From: Luscinia megarhynchos
Lineage: Eukaryota > Chordata > Aves > Passeriformes > Turdidae
DNA: 64,000 bases
NCBI GenBank assembly: GCA_034336665.1
Contig: CM067592.1
Span: 53,062,473-53,126,472, forward strand
Reading direction: 5' to 3'
Shown here in pieces: positions 1 through 10,687 of this stretch; positions within the stretch are counted from its first letter, which is position 1, and each line of letters starts with the position of its first letter. The notes beneath the pieces were generated by a model. The model made no database searches and was not told the origin of the DNA. It worked only from the letters and a program-made list of their open reading frames with translations. Position numbers and translations under genes: made by a program.

Positions 1-1034
1 GAAATAAGCTGCTGCTTGCGTGTTAACTTCACCTCAGTGCAGCAGAGAGGGACAGTTTTAGTGCAAAATTAGAAATAGCGCTGGTAAGACAAAGCAAAAA
101 GATGGGCTGGAAGCATTTTGGCACAATGCCATAACTGTATCTGTTACAGAGACACTGCAGATAGAATAAGGGAAGTGTAGAGGAAAAACAAGGCTGTCAG
201 CTGCGAGCTGGTGTCTTCACGCCTCTCATAAATTGGGAACATTTTGTATTGTGCCTTTCTTTGTTAGATAAAATGTATTTCTTATTTCAGTGTGTGTTCT
301 AATGAGAAGAGATGTCTGGTTCAATAACATACCTTCTGTTTATCTGTGGCAGTTAATGAATTAAAGGGGTCATTGTGCTGGCTAGTCCATAAACATGATG
401 ATAAATTATCTGAAGAAGCATTTGAGGAAAACCTGAAAACATTTGAATGACATGCCTCACATTTATTTTCTTGTTACTTACAATAACCTTATCATTCACA
501 AATTTTACAGGGATAATTCAAGTAAAACGAAATTAGAATTCTGCTTTAGGCAGGAAAATTTGCATTTAATAAAAGTCATAAATGGAAAAGCAATTAAGTT
601 ACAGTAGGTTTTTTTGAAGGATCCCTCTTCCTATATAAATATATATTGTAATTACTCTTGCCTTCACTGCTGTATGGTTGAAGTTTCATGTCTCGTCCCT
701 CGCTTTCCACAGAACCAAAAGCAAGGCAAATAATACATTTTTTCCAACTATATCTGCTGAACAAAACTTGCAGTGCATACATGTGTATGTTTGTGTGTTT
801 GGATATGAGTAATTTCAAGTAAATAGAAGCATCATTATCATATTGTTCAAAGCAAAGCAGATTATTCTTCTCAGTCACCTTCTGATTTAAACACTGTAGC
901 TGGTGCTTAGTTTATGCTGGCTGGCTGCCAAGTGAAAGCAATTATGGGCAATAATAGCAAAATTAAGAGGTGAGTGTTGCTGTTTTACAGCAGGACATGG
1001 CAAAACCCATTTCCTTCTGTCAGCTGTATCTTGA

Positions 1035-1081
1035 TTACACACACACAGTCACACAGGCAAGCTGTCTTACACACACACACA
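1035..1081. repeat. CA dinucleotide microsatellite (interrupted)
   Basis: Two blocks of alternating AC are separated by a short unique piece in the intron before the first visible ZNF608 exon. It is a simple repeat with no function that I can see. Confidence 0.8.
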
Positions 1082-1233
1082 TGCATGCACGTGTTCTTGT
1101 TCTTTGTCATTTGCAGTCTTTCCTGTGGGTTTTAACTTGAGGTCACCGAAACCAAAAAAGAGGAAGAATATAGACCAGAGTGTTTGAAAGCAAATGAGAG
1201 TAAATGTCTCACTTTTGGGGAGAAGGACAGGGG

Positions 1234-1255
1234 AAAAAAAAAAAAAAAAAAAAAA
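1234..1255 (+). repeat. Homopolymer A run (22 bp)
   Basis: An uninterrupted run of 22 A sits about 70 bp upstream of the ZNF608 exon acceptor. It may be an old poly(A)-like tract or simple slippage. No target-site duplication is evident. Confidence 0.85.
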
Positions 1256-1326
1256 GAGCAAAACAAAAAGCCTATCCCGGTTATTGTTCTATCTGTGATA
1301 ATACTTTATTTTTCATTCACTGACAG

Positions 1327-1414
1327 GTGTCCTGGTGGTAAACGTTACATGGAGGAACAAGACCTACGTGGGAACACTGTTGGACTGCACAAAGCATGAC
1401 TGGGCCCCTCCTAG
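1327..1414 (+). CDS. ZNF608: ZNF608 coding exon with the conserved N-terminal block (zinc finger protein 608)
   Basis: This 88-bp exon starts after the CAG acceptor and ends at a GTAGGC donor. It enters with the last two bases of a codon, encodes 28 full codons (start [11 protein letters not shown], end HDWAPP), and ends with AG. The next exon supplies the G of that Arg codon. The block is a hallmark of the ZNF608/ZNF609 family, the vertebrate homologues of Drosophila scribbler/brakeless, and sits just before the residues encoded by the large exon. Reading phase and protein order match the mammalian gene. Upstream exons are outside the window, so the gene here is 5'-partial. Confidence 0.93.
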
Positions 1415-1888
1415 GTAGGCAAACATTCTGAGTCTGTTTTTTCTCCACTGTATTTTAACCCCTAATCTCAGGCAAGAGACTGTACAGAGATTAATAAAGC
1501 ACAGCTAGTCATAATTGAAAACATGCACCCGTGAAACAAGTAGTTCTCTCTTCCAGAGTGAAACATGGGGTGGAAGCTCTTCTTTATTTTACTTTTGTAT
1601 TTTTGAGAGGGAAGAGGAAATACATGGGATTCAGTCAGAGAGCAGTTAATTTCAAAATGCATTTCTTCAAGTTAGCAAAATTTTTTGCTCCATTGTTCTA
1701 ACCAGGTGGATATGTCCCTACCATTTTTGTCCTTTTTTAATGGCTTTGCCTTTGGCACTGCTAGCATTCTCATTTGTCAGAAGGACATCTTTCCTTTAAC
1801 ATGTGTGAGGGTTCTCTTACGGGACGTGGTGCTGGTTTTTGTCATTTCAGTCCACGGCTCCTGCTGACGAAATCTGTTGTTTGTGCAG
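1415..1888 (+). other. ZNF608: ZNF608 intron (474 bp)
   Basis: A short intron with GTAGGC donor and TTTGTGCAG acceptor. The reading frame of the large exon stays open backwards into this intron as far as a Met at 1839. The 16 or so intron-encoded residues do not resemble ZNF608, and the splice junction gives the conserved Arg-Phe-Cys-Glu-Ser join. No other feature is visible. Confidence 0.85.
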
Positions 1889-4340
1889 GTTTTGTGAATC
1901 GCCAACGAGCGACCTGGAAATGCGCGGAGGACGGGGCAGGGGAAAGCGGGCGCGGTCCGCGGCAGCCGCGGCTGTACCCGGGAACGACGCGAGTTTTGCA
2001 GAGTCCAGAGGGCTTCAGAATAAAAACCGCGGCGGTGCCAATGGGAAGGGGAGGAGGGGCAGCCTTAACTCCAGTGGGCGCAGAACACCCCCAAACTGTG
2101 CCATGGATGAAGTCAAAGCCAGCCCCTCGTCCACAAACAAGAGGAAAACTAAGCCTCCTATGGAGCTGGATTTGAACTCCAGTTCAGAGGACAATAAGTC
2201 TGGAAAACGCATTCGTACTAACTCTAGAAGCACTCCCACCACCCCACAGGGGAAACCCGAGACTGCTTTTTTGGACCAAGGCTGCTCTTCCCCAGTGCTG
2301 ATTGACTGTCCTCACCCCAACTGCAACAAGAAGTACAAGCACATTAATGGATTACGTTACCATCAGGCTCATGCACACTTAGACCCAGAAAACAAACTGG
2401 AGTTTGAGCCTGACAGTGAAGACAAAATTTCAGACTGCGAGGAAGCACTGAGTAATGTGGCACTTGAATGCACTGAGCAAAGCACAAATTTGCCAGGCTT
2501 TGATCCACTAAAAGCACCGACATCTCCTTCCTCCATTGCTACCCCAGGGACCCCCAAGGGAAAGAGGGAACTGACCAGCAATGGCTCTGGTTCAGTTATC
2601 AGTTCCAAAACTGGCAAGAATTCCGGCAAAAAGAAGGGTCTGAACAGTGAATTGAACAGCCTTCCGGTAATTTCTAATATGGCAGCCACACTGGATAATT
2701 GCTCAGTAGCAGATGGCAATTTGCAAACCGAGATGCCGAAATTGGAGGCTGAAGGGTTAATTGATAAGAAGAGTTTGGGTGATAAAGGCAAGAAATCTAA
2801 CAATTGCAAAGTGGATAAAAACCTTTCCAAGCTGAAAACAGCCAGGCCCATTGCCCCAGCGCCAGCACCAACTCCTCCCCAGTTAATAGCTATACCTACT
2901 ACAGCCTTTACAACCACCACTACAGGGACAATTCCGGGACTGCCCTCTCTAACAACTACTATTGTTCAGGCTACACCAAAGAGCCCTCCACTGAAACCCA
3001 TTCAACCAAAGCCCACAATTATGGGAGAGCCAAGCACTGTAAACCCAGCTCTCACATCACTCAAAGACAAAAAGAAAAAGGAGAAGCGAAAGCTGAAGGA
3101 CAAAGAAAGCAAAGAGACGGGCAGCCCCAAGATGGATTCTAAGCTGGGGAAGCTGGAGGATTCAAAAGGGTCTGGAAAAGATTTATCTGGACATTTTTTA
3201 AAGGACCATCTTAACAAGAATGAAGTGCTAGCTAATGGACTGTCAGAGTCTCAAGAGAGCAGGATGGCAAGCATCAAGGCTGAAGCTGATAAAGTTTACA
3301 CATTCACAGACAATGCGCCCAGCCCTTCCATAGGGAGTGCCTCCAGGATGGAATGCAGCACTTTGGTGAATGGACAATCTGCCATGGCCCCACTGCACGT
3401 GTTGACACAGAATGGCGCAGACAGCACGGCCGCTAAAACAAACAGCCCTGCTTACTCAGATATTTCTGATGCAGCTGATGATGGTGGCTCTGACAGCAGG
3501 TCAGAGGGCATGAGGTCAAAGGCCAGCTCTCCATCAGATATTATTTCTAATAAGGATGGTGTCGTAAAAGGACATTCTTCAACCACAGCACAATCAGCTC
3601 AAGGAAAAGAGTCTCATTCTCCCTATTACCATGGCTACGATCCTTACTATTCCCCAAGTTACTTGCACTCTGGACAGGTCAGTGCCCCAGCAGCTGGGAA
3701 CAGCAGTACCCCGCAGGGGCTGAAGATTAAAAAAGAGGCTGAGGAAGAGGCTGAAAAGAAAGAGAAGGCAGAATCGTCAGATGGCAAGAAAAGCGAAAGC
3801 ACTTCCTCTAATTTGCAGCCGCAGCATCAGTCGGTAATAACTCAAAGACACCCTGCACTTGCTCAGTCACTTTATTATGGACAGTATGCCTATGGGCTCT
3901 ATATGGACCAAAAGTCCTTAATGGCCTCCAACCCTGCTTACAGGCAGCAGTATGAAAAATATTATGAGGACCAGAGACTAGCAGAACAGAAAATGGCACA
4001 AAGTGGCAGGGACTGTGAAAGGAAGAATGACCCCCCCTTGAAGGAGATTGGGAAGGATGACAGCAAGCAGAAGAATATTCCATCTGCCACTATTTCAAAG
4101 GCCCCTTCAACTCCAGAGTCCAGCAAAAATAACACTAAAATAGGGTCATCAGTTCCTAGCAAAGGTGAGGAGACAAGCAAATCACAGATCCTTTCCAATC
4201 ACCAGCAGCAGCTTCAGTCTGACGCTTTCAAAGCCAAACAAATGGAAAACCACCAGCTTATAAAGGAGGCTGTGGAGATGAAATCTGTTATGGACTCAAT
4301 GAAGCAGACAGGAGTAGATCCAACCACAAGATTTAAACAG
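1889..4340 (+). CDS. ZNF608: ZNF608 large coding exon with the single C2H2 zinc finger (zinc finger protein 608)
   Basis: This 2,452-bp exon completes a split Arg codon, then runs 817 codons to a GTGAGA donor. ZNF608 is a large nuclear protein with one zinc finger and is treated as a transcriptional regulator. Its paralogue ZNF609 binds Integrator and NIPBL, and mouse Zfp608 has been linked to repression of Rag1/Rag2. Visible parts, in order: an Arg/Gly-rich stretch (about 1920-1960); a Ser-rich basic segment; a C2H2 finger at 2307-2378; a Thr-rich patch (about 2905-2940); a Lys-rich nuclear-localisation-like patch (about 3064-3115); a Ser/Asp-rich block (about 3450-3550); Tyr/Pro-rich segments (about 3613-3670 and 3868-3912); a Glu/Lys coiled stretch (about 3725-3775); and a Gln-rich, helix-prone C-terminal part. 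Most of the protein is low complexity and likely disordered. I chose ZNF608 over ZNF609 from the detailed sequence and the gene desert downstream. Confidence 0.96.
2307..2378 (+). other. ZNF608: C2H2 zinc finger of ZNF608 (protein domain)
   Basis: The motif reads C-x4-C-x12-H-x3-H, followed by a further His two residues on. The core begins [15 protein letters not shown] and ends in HQAHAH. The Cys codons are at 2307 and 2322, and the His codons at 2361, 2370 and 2376. It is the only zinc finger in the visible protein, which is typical of ZNF608/609 and unlike tandem-array zinc finger proteins. The Tyr and Leu core positions are kept, so it should fold. Confidence 0.93.
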
Positions 4341-4495
4341 GTGAGATCACCAGAAATGGAATAAGAGTGTCTTGGTTTATCTTCTAAGTTGTGAGATTTT
4401 CTTTCTGATTCTGCTATGTTCATCTTCTTCTGCAGCCAAACAAGCTCCACCATCCTTTTTTCATGCTGGATGGTGTTGTAGTCTGTGAATAGACC

Positions 4496-4501
4496 AATAA
4501 A
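4496..4501 (+). terminator. ZNF608: Candidate intronic poly(A) signal AATAAA
   Basis: A canonical AATAAA lies 156 bp past the large-exon donor, 132 bp after the read-through stop. About 27 bases downstream starts an A-rich tract. It could mark an alternative short ZNF608 transcript, or the end of an old retroposed sequence. Use is not shown by sequence alone. Confidence 0.35.
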
Positions 4502-4526
4502 CCTTCCAGATGAGCTGTTTTAAAAG

Positions 4527-4603
4527 AACAAAAAAAAAACAAACAAACAAACAAACAAACAAAAAAAAACCAAAAAAAACCAAAAAAAACAAAAAAACCA
4601 ACT
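4527..4603 (+). repeat. A-rich / AAAC simple repeat
   Basis: A run of A with regularly spaced C: CAAA tandem units first, then longer A runs split by CC. It lies in the ZNF608 intron just after an AATAAA. It is a simple repeat or a degraded poly(A) tail. Confidence 0.85.
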
Positions 4604-4987
4604 AAAAAGTCTAGTAAGGTGGTGGTAGAGCACAGGCTTAAGGCCTAAACTGACTATTTTAAATTACATGCATGAATAAAATAGAATTAGTTTTCTCTTT
4701 TAGATGTAAATTCTAAGCAGTTTGCTTAGTTCAGAAACGAGAAATTTCAAGCAAAATAAGCAGCTTTTATTGTGTGGGGACTTAAAGTAGATTTGAAACA
4801 TGGTTTGAAGTGTTTCTTTTTTTTGTTAAATGACAGTTGGCATTTACTAAAGATGGGTGAGCTGGTTCTTTGAAGAGTTGACTTAAAGCACAGCTCTTTA
4901 TCTTAACCCAAGGTGACCTTTCGGAAGCAGTTAAGTTCCCCTTCTCTCCTCAACCAACCTCAAGCCCCTACAGACCTACACAATGGA

Positions 4988-5056
4988 TGAAATCCTCTCC
5001 CCATTGAAGTCAGCGATAGTTTTGCCATTGACTTCAGTGGAACCAGAATTTTATCC
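4988..5056. repeat. Palindromic MITE-like element
   Basis: The arms CCATTGAAGTCA (5001-5012) and TGACTTCAGTGG (5029-5040) are reverse complements with one mismatch, around a 16-base loop. The similarity extends outwards through GAAATCCT and AGAATTTT. The core resembles a palindromic non-autonomous repeat that I recall as common in reptile and bird DNA, but I cannot name the family with certainty. A related core occurs near 51.9 kb. Confidence 0.55.
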
Positions 5057-6177
5057 AGTGGCTTCATGCTGACCCTCGTAGATGTCACATTGCCTTCATT
5101 TGAGGAAATGTGACTGTCTCCGTGCTCTGAACTGGAGCCTCAATGCTTGATGCTTTCATGTTCTGGTGTGTGGTACATCCCAGACTTCACCCTTACAGGC
5201 TGTCTTTCAAGGTACAGTGGGATCAGGGGAGTGGGAGTAGAGAGCTCTAAAGGAAGTGGGATGGTACAACACTAAGTAGGAGAAGATTTCTGCTGATTCA
5301 AGTGAGTATTTGAACCAGGCTGTCCAAGCGTTTAGTTGCGTGCTTATATTTCTGTGGCGTGTGCCATAAGTGTCTGTCAGTTGGGGAAAATGTTGACAGT
5401 TAGCTTTTGCATATCCTGTATTAGAAAAATAAGTCTTCCTACTGCTTCTCCAGCTGATTTGGTATGGTGTTGCAAAGAACTCCCTTCTCTAGTTGTTGAA
5501 ACATGTTTATAAACTGGTCTGTGTAATATATTATGTGAAAAAGTATTTACAGTGCCCAGTACATGTTCTCTAAATCACATGAACCTGCTCCAGTAAATAC
5601 GTGCCCCTCTGTAACTTTACAAACTTAAAATAAGATTGTCAACTGAAAGTCAGCTTTAGTGTTTGATTTCCACGGATTCCTGGATGTTTGTAATACCAGA
5701 GGTGGCATTAGAATCTCGCCAGCTAGATCAGCTTTTCATGTGCATTGTTCCAGGTATTCTAAGTGCTCTGGCATATCATTAACCAGCTCTAATTTTGTGG
5801 TTCACAGATACTTTTTGCTCTCTAGTGGGAAAAATCTCTCTGTGGGCTTTAATTAAAATGTTTTATGAATAACATGGTCTCAGAACTTCATTACATTGCA
5901 CATGTATTTCATGATTAAACTAGTTAAAGGCATGAAGAAGGATATAAGATGAAGCAATTGAATTAAATTTTGATAATAGACTCTTGCTCCTTCATGGGAA
6001 TATTGGCTTGACTTTGAGCTCGAGGCACTCTGTGGCAAGCAAACCTCTCCTCTACGTAATGGGGTTATGGTATTAAAACAGCTATTAAAAATACATTAAC
6101 TGAAATGTGGGAAATATCAATAACAAACTTAAGTTCTACGTCTAAGTTCAGAACAATTTTTTTCTCCTCTGCATCAG

Positions 6178-6595
6178 GATCCAGATTCACGAACATGGCA
6201 TCATTATGTCTACCAGCCCAAATACCTAGATCAGCAAAAATCAGAAGAGCTTGATCGTGAGAAAAAGTTAAAAGAAGACAGCCCTAGAAAAACACCTAAC
6301 AAGGAAAGTTCCCTGCCTAACCTTCCTGTCTCATTAGCAAGCATTAAAGAGGAGCCTAAAGAGGTCAAGCGTTCTGATTCTCAATCAGTGGATGAGAGCA
6401 AGATGAAAAACGATGATCAAAAGACTCCTGTAAACTGGAAGGACTCTCGGGGTGCTAGAGTCGCAGTTTCCTCACCAATGAGTCAGCACCAGTCATACAT
6501 CCAGTACTTGCACGCCTATCCGTATCCGCAGATGTACGATCCCAACCACCCAGCCTACCGCGCAGTCTCTCCTGTCCTAATGCACAGCTACCCTG
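6178..6595 (+). CDS. ZNF608: ZNF608 coding exon (zinc finger protein 608, C-terminal part)
   Basis: A 418-bp exon between a GCATCAG acceptor and a GTACGT donor. It encodes 139 full codons plus one base and starts [16 protein letters not shown]. It continues through a charged Lys/Glu segment with an IKEEPKE motif resembling a SUMO-acceptor site (KEEP type, inference) and ends in a Tyr/Pro-rich, conserved part ([14 protein letters not shown]). It joins to the next exon through a Gly codon. Reading past the donor would add 25 codons and then hit a TAG at 6670-6672. Confidence 0.95.
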
Positions 6596-7120
6596 GTACG
6601 TACTCCAAAGCCCCCTTTTGCATCCTCACGTTCCCCAAAGCCTGCGTTTTCAATGGTTCTGTTAGTAGCTAGGCTAAATTAGAAGCTTCATGCGTGACGT
6701 TGTGTTGCTTGTGCTTCCACTGGGGAAAGTTCTGTAGATGAAACTGATTTAATACAAGATGTTCCTTTTATGAACTCTCAAGTTTCTCAACACTTGACAG
6801 TCTGCTGTTGCTGTTAGACTGACAGATAGTTTATTGCCTATAAAAATATTCTAAGCACTTACTGTCAGAACCATTATAGTTACTATTCCTTTTACTCAAA
6901 GAGGACCCATAAATGTCTGAAATGGCTAGCAACTCAATCCTCTTTATAACCTCCATTCATCAGGGTAAATTAGGTGGTGAAATTGAAGAGCAGCGTGCCA
7001 TTTGGCAGTCATGTGATCTACTTTTGATGTAATTCTCAGTTCTGACATTGTCTCCTCCTACCTTGATATAATCAAAATGTAAAAACAGTAACTTGATGTG
7101 GTATTATTGTTTACCCGCAG
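6596..7120 (+). other. ZNF608: ZNF608 intron (525 bp)
   Basis: A short intron with strong GTACGT donor and a TTTACCCGCAG acceptor. No repeat or other gene is visible. Confidence 0.85.
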
Positions 7121-7293
7121 GGGCCTATCTCTCTCCAGGATTTCATTATCCGGTTTATGGGAAGATGTCAGGGAGAGAAGAGGCAGAGAAGGTCAATACT
7201 AGCCCGAGCATCAATGCAAAATCAACCACTGAGTCCAAAGCACTGGATTTGCTCCAGCAGCATGCCAACCAGTACCGCAGCAAGTCACCTGTT
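7121..7293 (+). CDS. ZNF608: ZNF608 coding exon (zinc finger protein 608, C-terminal part)
   Basis: A 173-bp exon: two bases finish a Gly codon, then 57 codons starting [17 protein letters not shown] and ending in QYRSKSPV. The donor is GTAAGG, at a codon boundary. The segment includes a helix-prone stretch ([15 protein letters not shown]) and is nearly identical in order to the mammalian protein. The next exon starts with Pro-Val-Glu-Lys in frame. Confidence 0.94.
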
Positions 7294-8215
7294 GTAAGGC
7301 ATCGTCTGTTCCTACTGAAGAGTGTCACATACAGGGAGGGGTAGAGAAGGGTCATAGTGGTGGGAAGCACACAGTCTGGCATCAAGCTATGAGTGCATGA
7401 TTCTTCTTTATAGTACTGCTCACAATAAAAGCAATTTATACTCAGAATGCTTCTGTGGCATACACTGGAAGTAACACATCTAACACAGTTCTGTACTGAG
7501 GTTTCCTGTCTTGAATGGACTCATACAGAAATACAGATTCAGAGATACCTCCTAGTGCACATATTTTTGCAGTTAAACAGGAACCTCCTGTTTGGAAACA
7601 TAATGAAATGAGAAGTTGGCCTATGGGATTTGGTAATATCCCCTCCCTGTATTTGTCAAGAATCCACATCTTCCAAGTAGCTGATTACCAGCCCCCATTT
7701 CTGAAGATTGGCAAACACGATTTACAAAGTTGGAACAAATGCTTTCAGATTTCACTTCCAGATAAGTTGATGCTGGTCTTAATTGTGAGCAAGTCACTGA
7801 TTCTCATTCTATTTTCTAAAAGGTTTTTCTGCTATTCAGTCAAACTTGATTCCCAGAGAGTTTCAGAAGGCTGAGGATTAATTAACACCCATTTTCAGTA
7901 GCTTACCTAGTTTGTTCAGGCATTGGCAAGCCAGCTGTGCTTCAGGGAGCTCACAGCTAGAAGTCACTATGGTGTCTTCAAGATGCAGTGTGTTTCCTCA
8001 CAATCTTTGTGCCTTGGGAAATCTTCCATTAACCATAAGGATTAGCTTTAGATTAGAATCAAGTGCAAATATTCCAGTAGAGATACTTCTTCAGAAAAAG
8101 TTAGCTTCATCATTTGTACTCAAAAGGTTTTTGACAGGTGGTAGCTAATGGTTTTGTTGTGATTTCATCCCTTTTAAAATTCTCACATGAATTTTCTTTC
8201 ACTTTCTGTTACCAG
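7294..8215 (+). other. ZNF608: ZNF608 intron (922 bp)
   Basis: The donor is GTAAGG and the acceptor CTGTTACCAG. An open frame of 119 codons at 7515-7874 lies here, but it resembles nothing I know and has no splice support. I treat it as chance. Confidence 0.82.
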
Positions 8216-8369
8216 CCTGTGGAAAAATCACCAGCTGAGCGTGAGCGGGAAGCAGAGAGGGAGCGAGACCGCCATTCTCCTTTCAGCCAGCGGCATCTCC
8301 ACACACACCACCACACACACGTGGGAATGGGCTACCCGCTCATACCTGGACAGTATGACCCATTTCAAG
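8216..8369 (+). CDS. ZNF608: ZNF608 coding exon, Arg/Glu- and His-rich (zinc finger protein 608, C-terminal part)
   Basis: A 154-bp exon with 51 full codons plus one base. It starts [18 protein letters not shown], an alternating charged, helix-prone stretch. A His-rich run (HLHTHHHTH) and then [15 protein letters not shown] follow. The donor is GTGAGC. The split Gly codon joins to the next exon. The His-rich run is a family feature and may bind metal, though nothing in the sequence proves that. Confidence 0.95.
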
Positions 8370-9613
8370 GTGAGCAGAAAATTGTCAGTGGGTGGGGTTA
8401 GCTTGCCTCATGGAATTGTTGCCTTGACGCTGGAAATAGTGCAAACCTGAAGCATTTTGAATGGAGGTCCCGTTGTTAGAGCAGAAGTGCATTACATTTA
8501 GGAAAAAGGCTTGAAGAGTCACAGCATATACAAGCAATAACTTAATGCCTAAGAAATACCAAGTTTTGTTTCCAAAACTGGGTGTCAGAGCATTATTAAA
8601 GATGTACCTGTTAGGCTGTCATCCACATGAATGTTTTGATTCCTCCTGCAAACTGACATTAACTGGCTGAAAAGCAGTAAAATATCCAAACCAAACAACC
8701 TTTTTTTTGTATAATTAGGGTTGTGTAAGCAATGGAGGAAGTGTAGCAGAGACAAAAGCTTTTTATACTGAACATATTTTATGTACAAGGCATTGCAGTC
8801 ACAAGGGTTTGTGCTTGTTATAATTTGACTGTTTGAAAGAGGACTCTTTGTATTCTGGCAAGTGCTGTGTGCAAAGTTGCAGTCAGGGAAAAAAGCAGCA
8901 CCAGTGAGATACAATTTATTCTCCCTAGGTTTTATACCAGTCTTTGAATGTTTTTTCACTAACCATGTACTCTAGCTGAATTAAAAGGAGGTTTCCTCCT
9001 ATGCAGCAAAGTATGTGCTACCACAATTGGTGGCTAAATGACATTTCTTCTTTATGTTGACTTGGTGTTTCAGCACTTATTTTTCTGGTGTAAAAGGTTT
9101 GACATTTCTCAGTGTGATTCAGTGATTCCACATGCCTTTTGGGATGTATCATGCTTGTTCAGTAGCAAAACAGTAAAAATGGAAAGTTATTATGAAAGTA
9201 TTGTATCCTTAGCAGCTGGCATGTAGTTTTTGTAATTCACTGTGACTTTTGATTCTTGTTGTTTCCTGATACCTATTATTTCTACTGAGCTTCCTATTCA
9301 TGAACTCTCATACATACCACTTAGCATCACTCAGTGCAGTATTTGAAAAGGAATGCAGTAAGTAGAAATGTTGTAATTTCTTGTAGAATACCTATCAAAG
9401 ACAAGTCAGTTTATTAAAGAAAGGTATATTGATCATACTGGACAGACTGTCCTAACAATGTTACCTGCAATATTTGTCATTTATGTTGTGTCAACCCCCC
9501 CATACACATATTTTCTGGTTGTTTTCCTTAGAGATCCTTCCTACCATTTCACTGACAAAAATCCATTAAAACCAGAAGTACATCAACATTCCTTTGTTTC
9601 TTCTTTCCCTCAG
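8370..9613 (+). other. ZNF608: ZNF608 intron (1,244 bp)
   Basis: The donor is GTGAGC and the acceptor TTTCCCTCAG. A minus-strand open frame at 8585-8959 has no recognisable homology. No repeats of note. Confidence 0.82.
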
Positions 9614-9695
9614 GATTGACCTCTGCTGCCCTTGTTGCCACTCAGCAGGTGGCTGCACAGGCATCTGCATCTGGTATGTTTCCTGCACAAAGAAG
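9614..9695 (+). CDS. ZNF608: ZNF608 penultimate coding exon (zinc finger protein 608, C-terminus)
   Basis: An 82-bp exon that completes Gly and encodes 26 codons, [20 protein letters not shown] then MFPAQR, plus two bases (AG). The donor is GTAAAT. Ala/Gln-rich, helix-prone. If the intron is kept, the same reading gives Arg (AGG) and then TAA immediately, so unspliced RNA would lose only the final Glu. Spliced RNA gives Arg (AGA), Glu, TGA. Confidence 0.93.
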
Positions 9696-10687
9696 GTAAA
9701 TAGCCAATAAATTATATATTGTAACATAGAGAGGAAGAAGAAAATCAGAGGTTTTTTAGCCTGATGGTGTACATTTCCTTGTATGTCACAGTTTTTAAGG
9801 TTAAGGAAAAACGTGGTACTTTGGGTTAATTGCAATTTTATTCTCCTTAGAATAACATTTTGTCCTTAGTTGTGTTCTTTAATTATAACATAGTTCATTA
9901 AGAAAGAATAAGTAGTCTTCTGAGATTTTCTTCTGACACGTAGTCTGTCTTCTGAGGTGTTTTAAGAATTGTTATTAAGATAAAACAAGAGATTATGAAA
10001 TAGATCTAAATTTTTAATAAAGTGAGTTTAAAATTAATGTTTGGTTGGCTCCATGCATGACCAGAAAAACTTAGGATTTTATCTGTTCTGCAAGTCTGCC
10101 TGGCTTGCTGATCTTGCTTTTAGAGAGGTTTGTTTGGGAGCCCATTAGAGATAGCTTTGTATTTAAGTTGCACATCCATGTCATGCATTTATATACATTT
10201 ATACGCCTCTCAGTTATTTACTAGGTTGTTAAGAGGAAAACTGTATTATGATCATCCCATACCGAGTGAAAATTCCAAAACATCTTTTAACATTAGGGTT
10301 TTGTTCATTGCTGCCATGTTAAAACTCAGAGTTTAATGTGTTAAATAGAACTGTGAAGTTCCATGTTACAGCTGTCTGTCTGAAAGCTGACGCTGAAACT
10401 AGCAACCATTAGCTAGAATTATTTGACTAAGAAAAGTTTGCAGCCCTAGAAGAGCTGATGGATGATAGGGTATCAGAACCCAGAAGAAAAATTCCTGGCA
10501 CAAGTTACTTCTTAAGATGTTGTTCCTGGAAGGGGATGGATGAGGGCAGGGCTTGCTGCCTTTTCTTCTTGGGTTTGAGAATACTTGTATACTTGTTCAG
10601 ATTCCATTTCATGAGGTGTTCAAGGTGCAGGAAAAAAGTCTGAGGAAAGGATGCCACTTACTAAAACCTTCTTCTTTCTCTTTTCAG
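9696..10687 (+). other. ZNF608: ZNF608 last intron (992 bp)
   Basis: The donor is GTAAAT and the acceptor CTCTTTTCAG, with a strong pyrimidine tract before it. No other coding signal is seen. Confidence 0.82.

Larger units (their letters stand above)
1..1326 (+). other. ZNF608: ZNF608 intron (3' part), upstream of the first exon in the window
   Basis: This is non-coding sequence leading into the first recognisable ZNF608 exon. It ends in a T-rich tract and a CAG acceptor at 1324-1326. It contains interrupted CA dinucleotide runs at about 1035-1081 and a run of 22 A at 1234-1255. Short open frames here, including lysine-rich ones over the A run, are repeat artefacts. I see no further coding exon. 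The window does not reach the upstream exons that would encode the protein N-terminus. Confidence 0.8.
4341..6177 (+). other. ZNF608: ZNF608 intron (1,837 bp)
   Basis: The donor is GTGAGA, and the acceptor is CATCAG after a T-rich tract. If the donor is ignored, the frame continues eight codons to a TAA at 4362-4364. An AATAAA lies at 4496-4501 and a long A/AAAC-rich tract at about 4527-4603. A palindromic MITE-like piece is at about 4988-5056. The remainder shows nothing recognisable. Confidence 0.85.

Noticed and set aside
1839..1888. ATG-started extension of the large ZNF608 exon into the preceding intron
   Set aside because: The residues do not match the family, a strong CAG acceptor lies at 1886-1888, and splicing to 1327-1414 restores the conserved protein in phase.
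2369..2920. 183-codon minus-strand frame opposite the ZNF608 exon
   Set aside because: It is the reverse strand of real coding sequence with Leu/Ser/Pro-rich composition and has no independent support.
6596..6672. Extra 25-codon tail after exon 6178-6595 as a second isoform
   Set aside because: It only follows from ignoring a strong GTACGT donor, and no poly(A) signal follows nearby.
7515..7874. 119-codon frame in a ZNF608 intron
   Set aside because: No family likeness, no splice sites in phase, and AT-rich composition like the rest of the intron.
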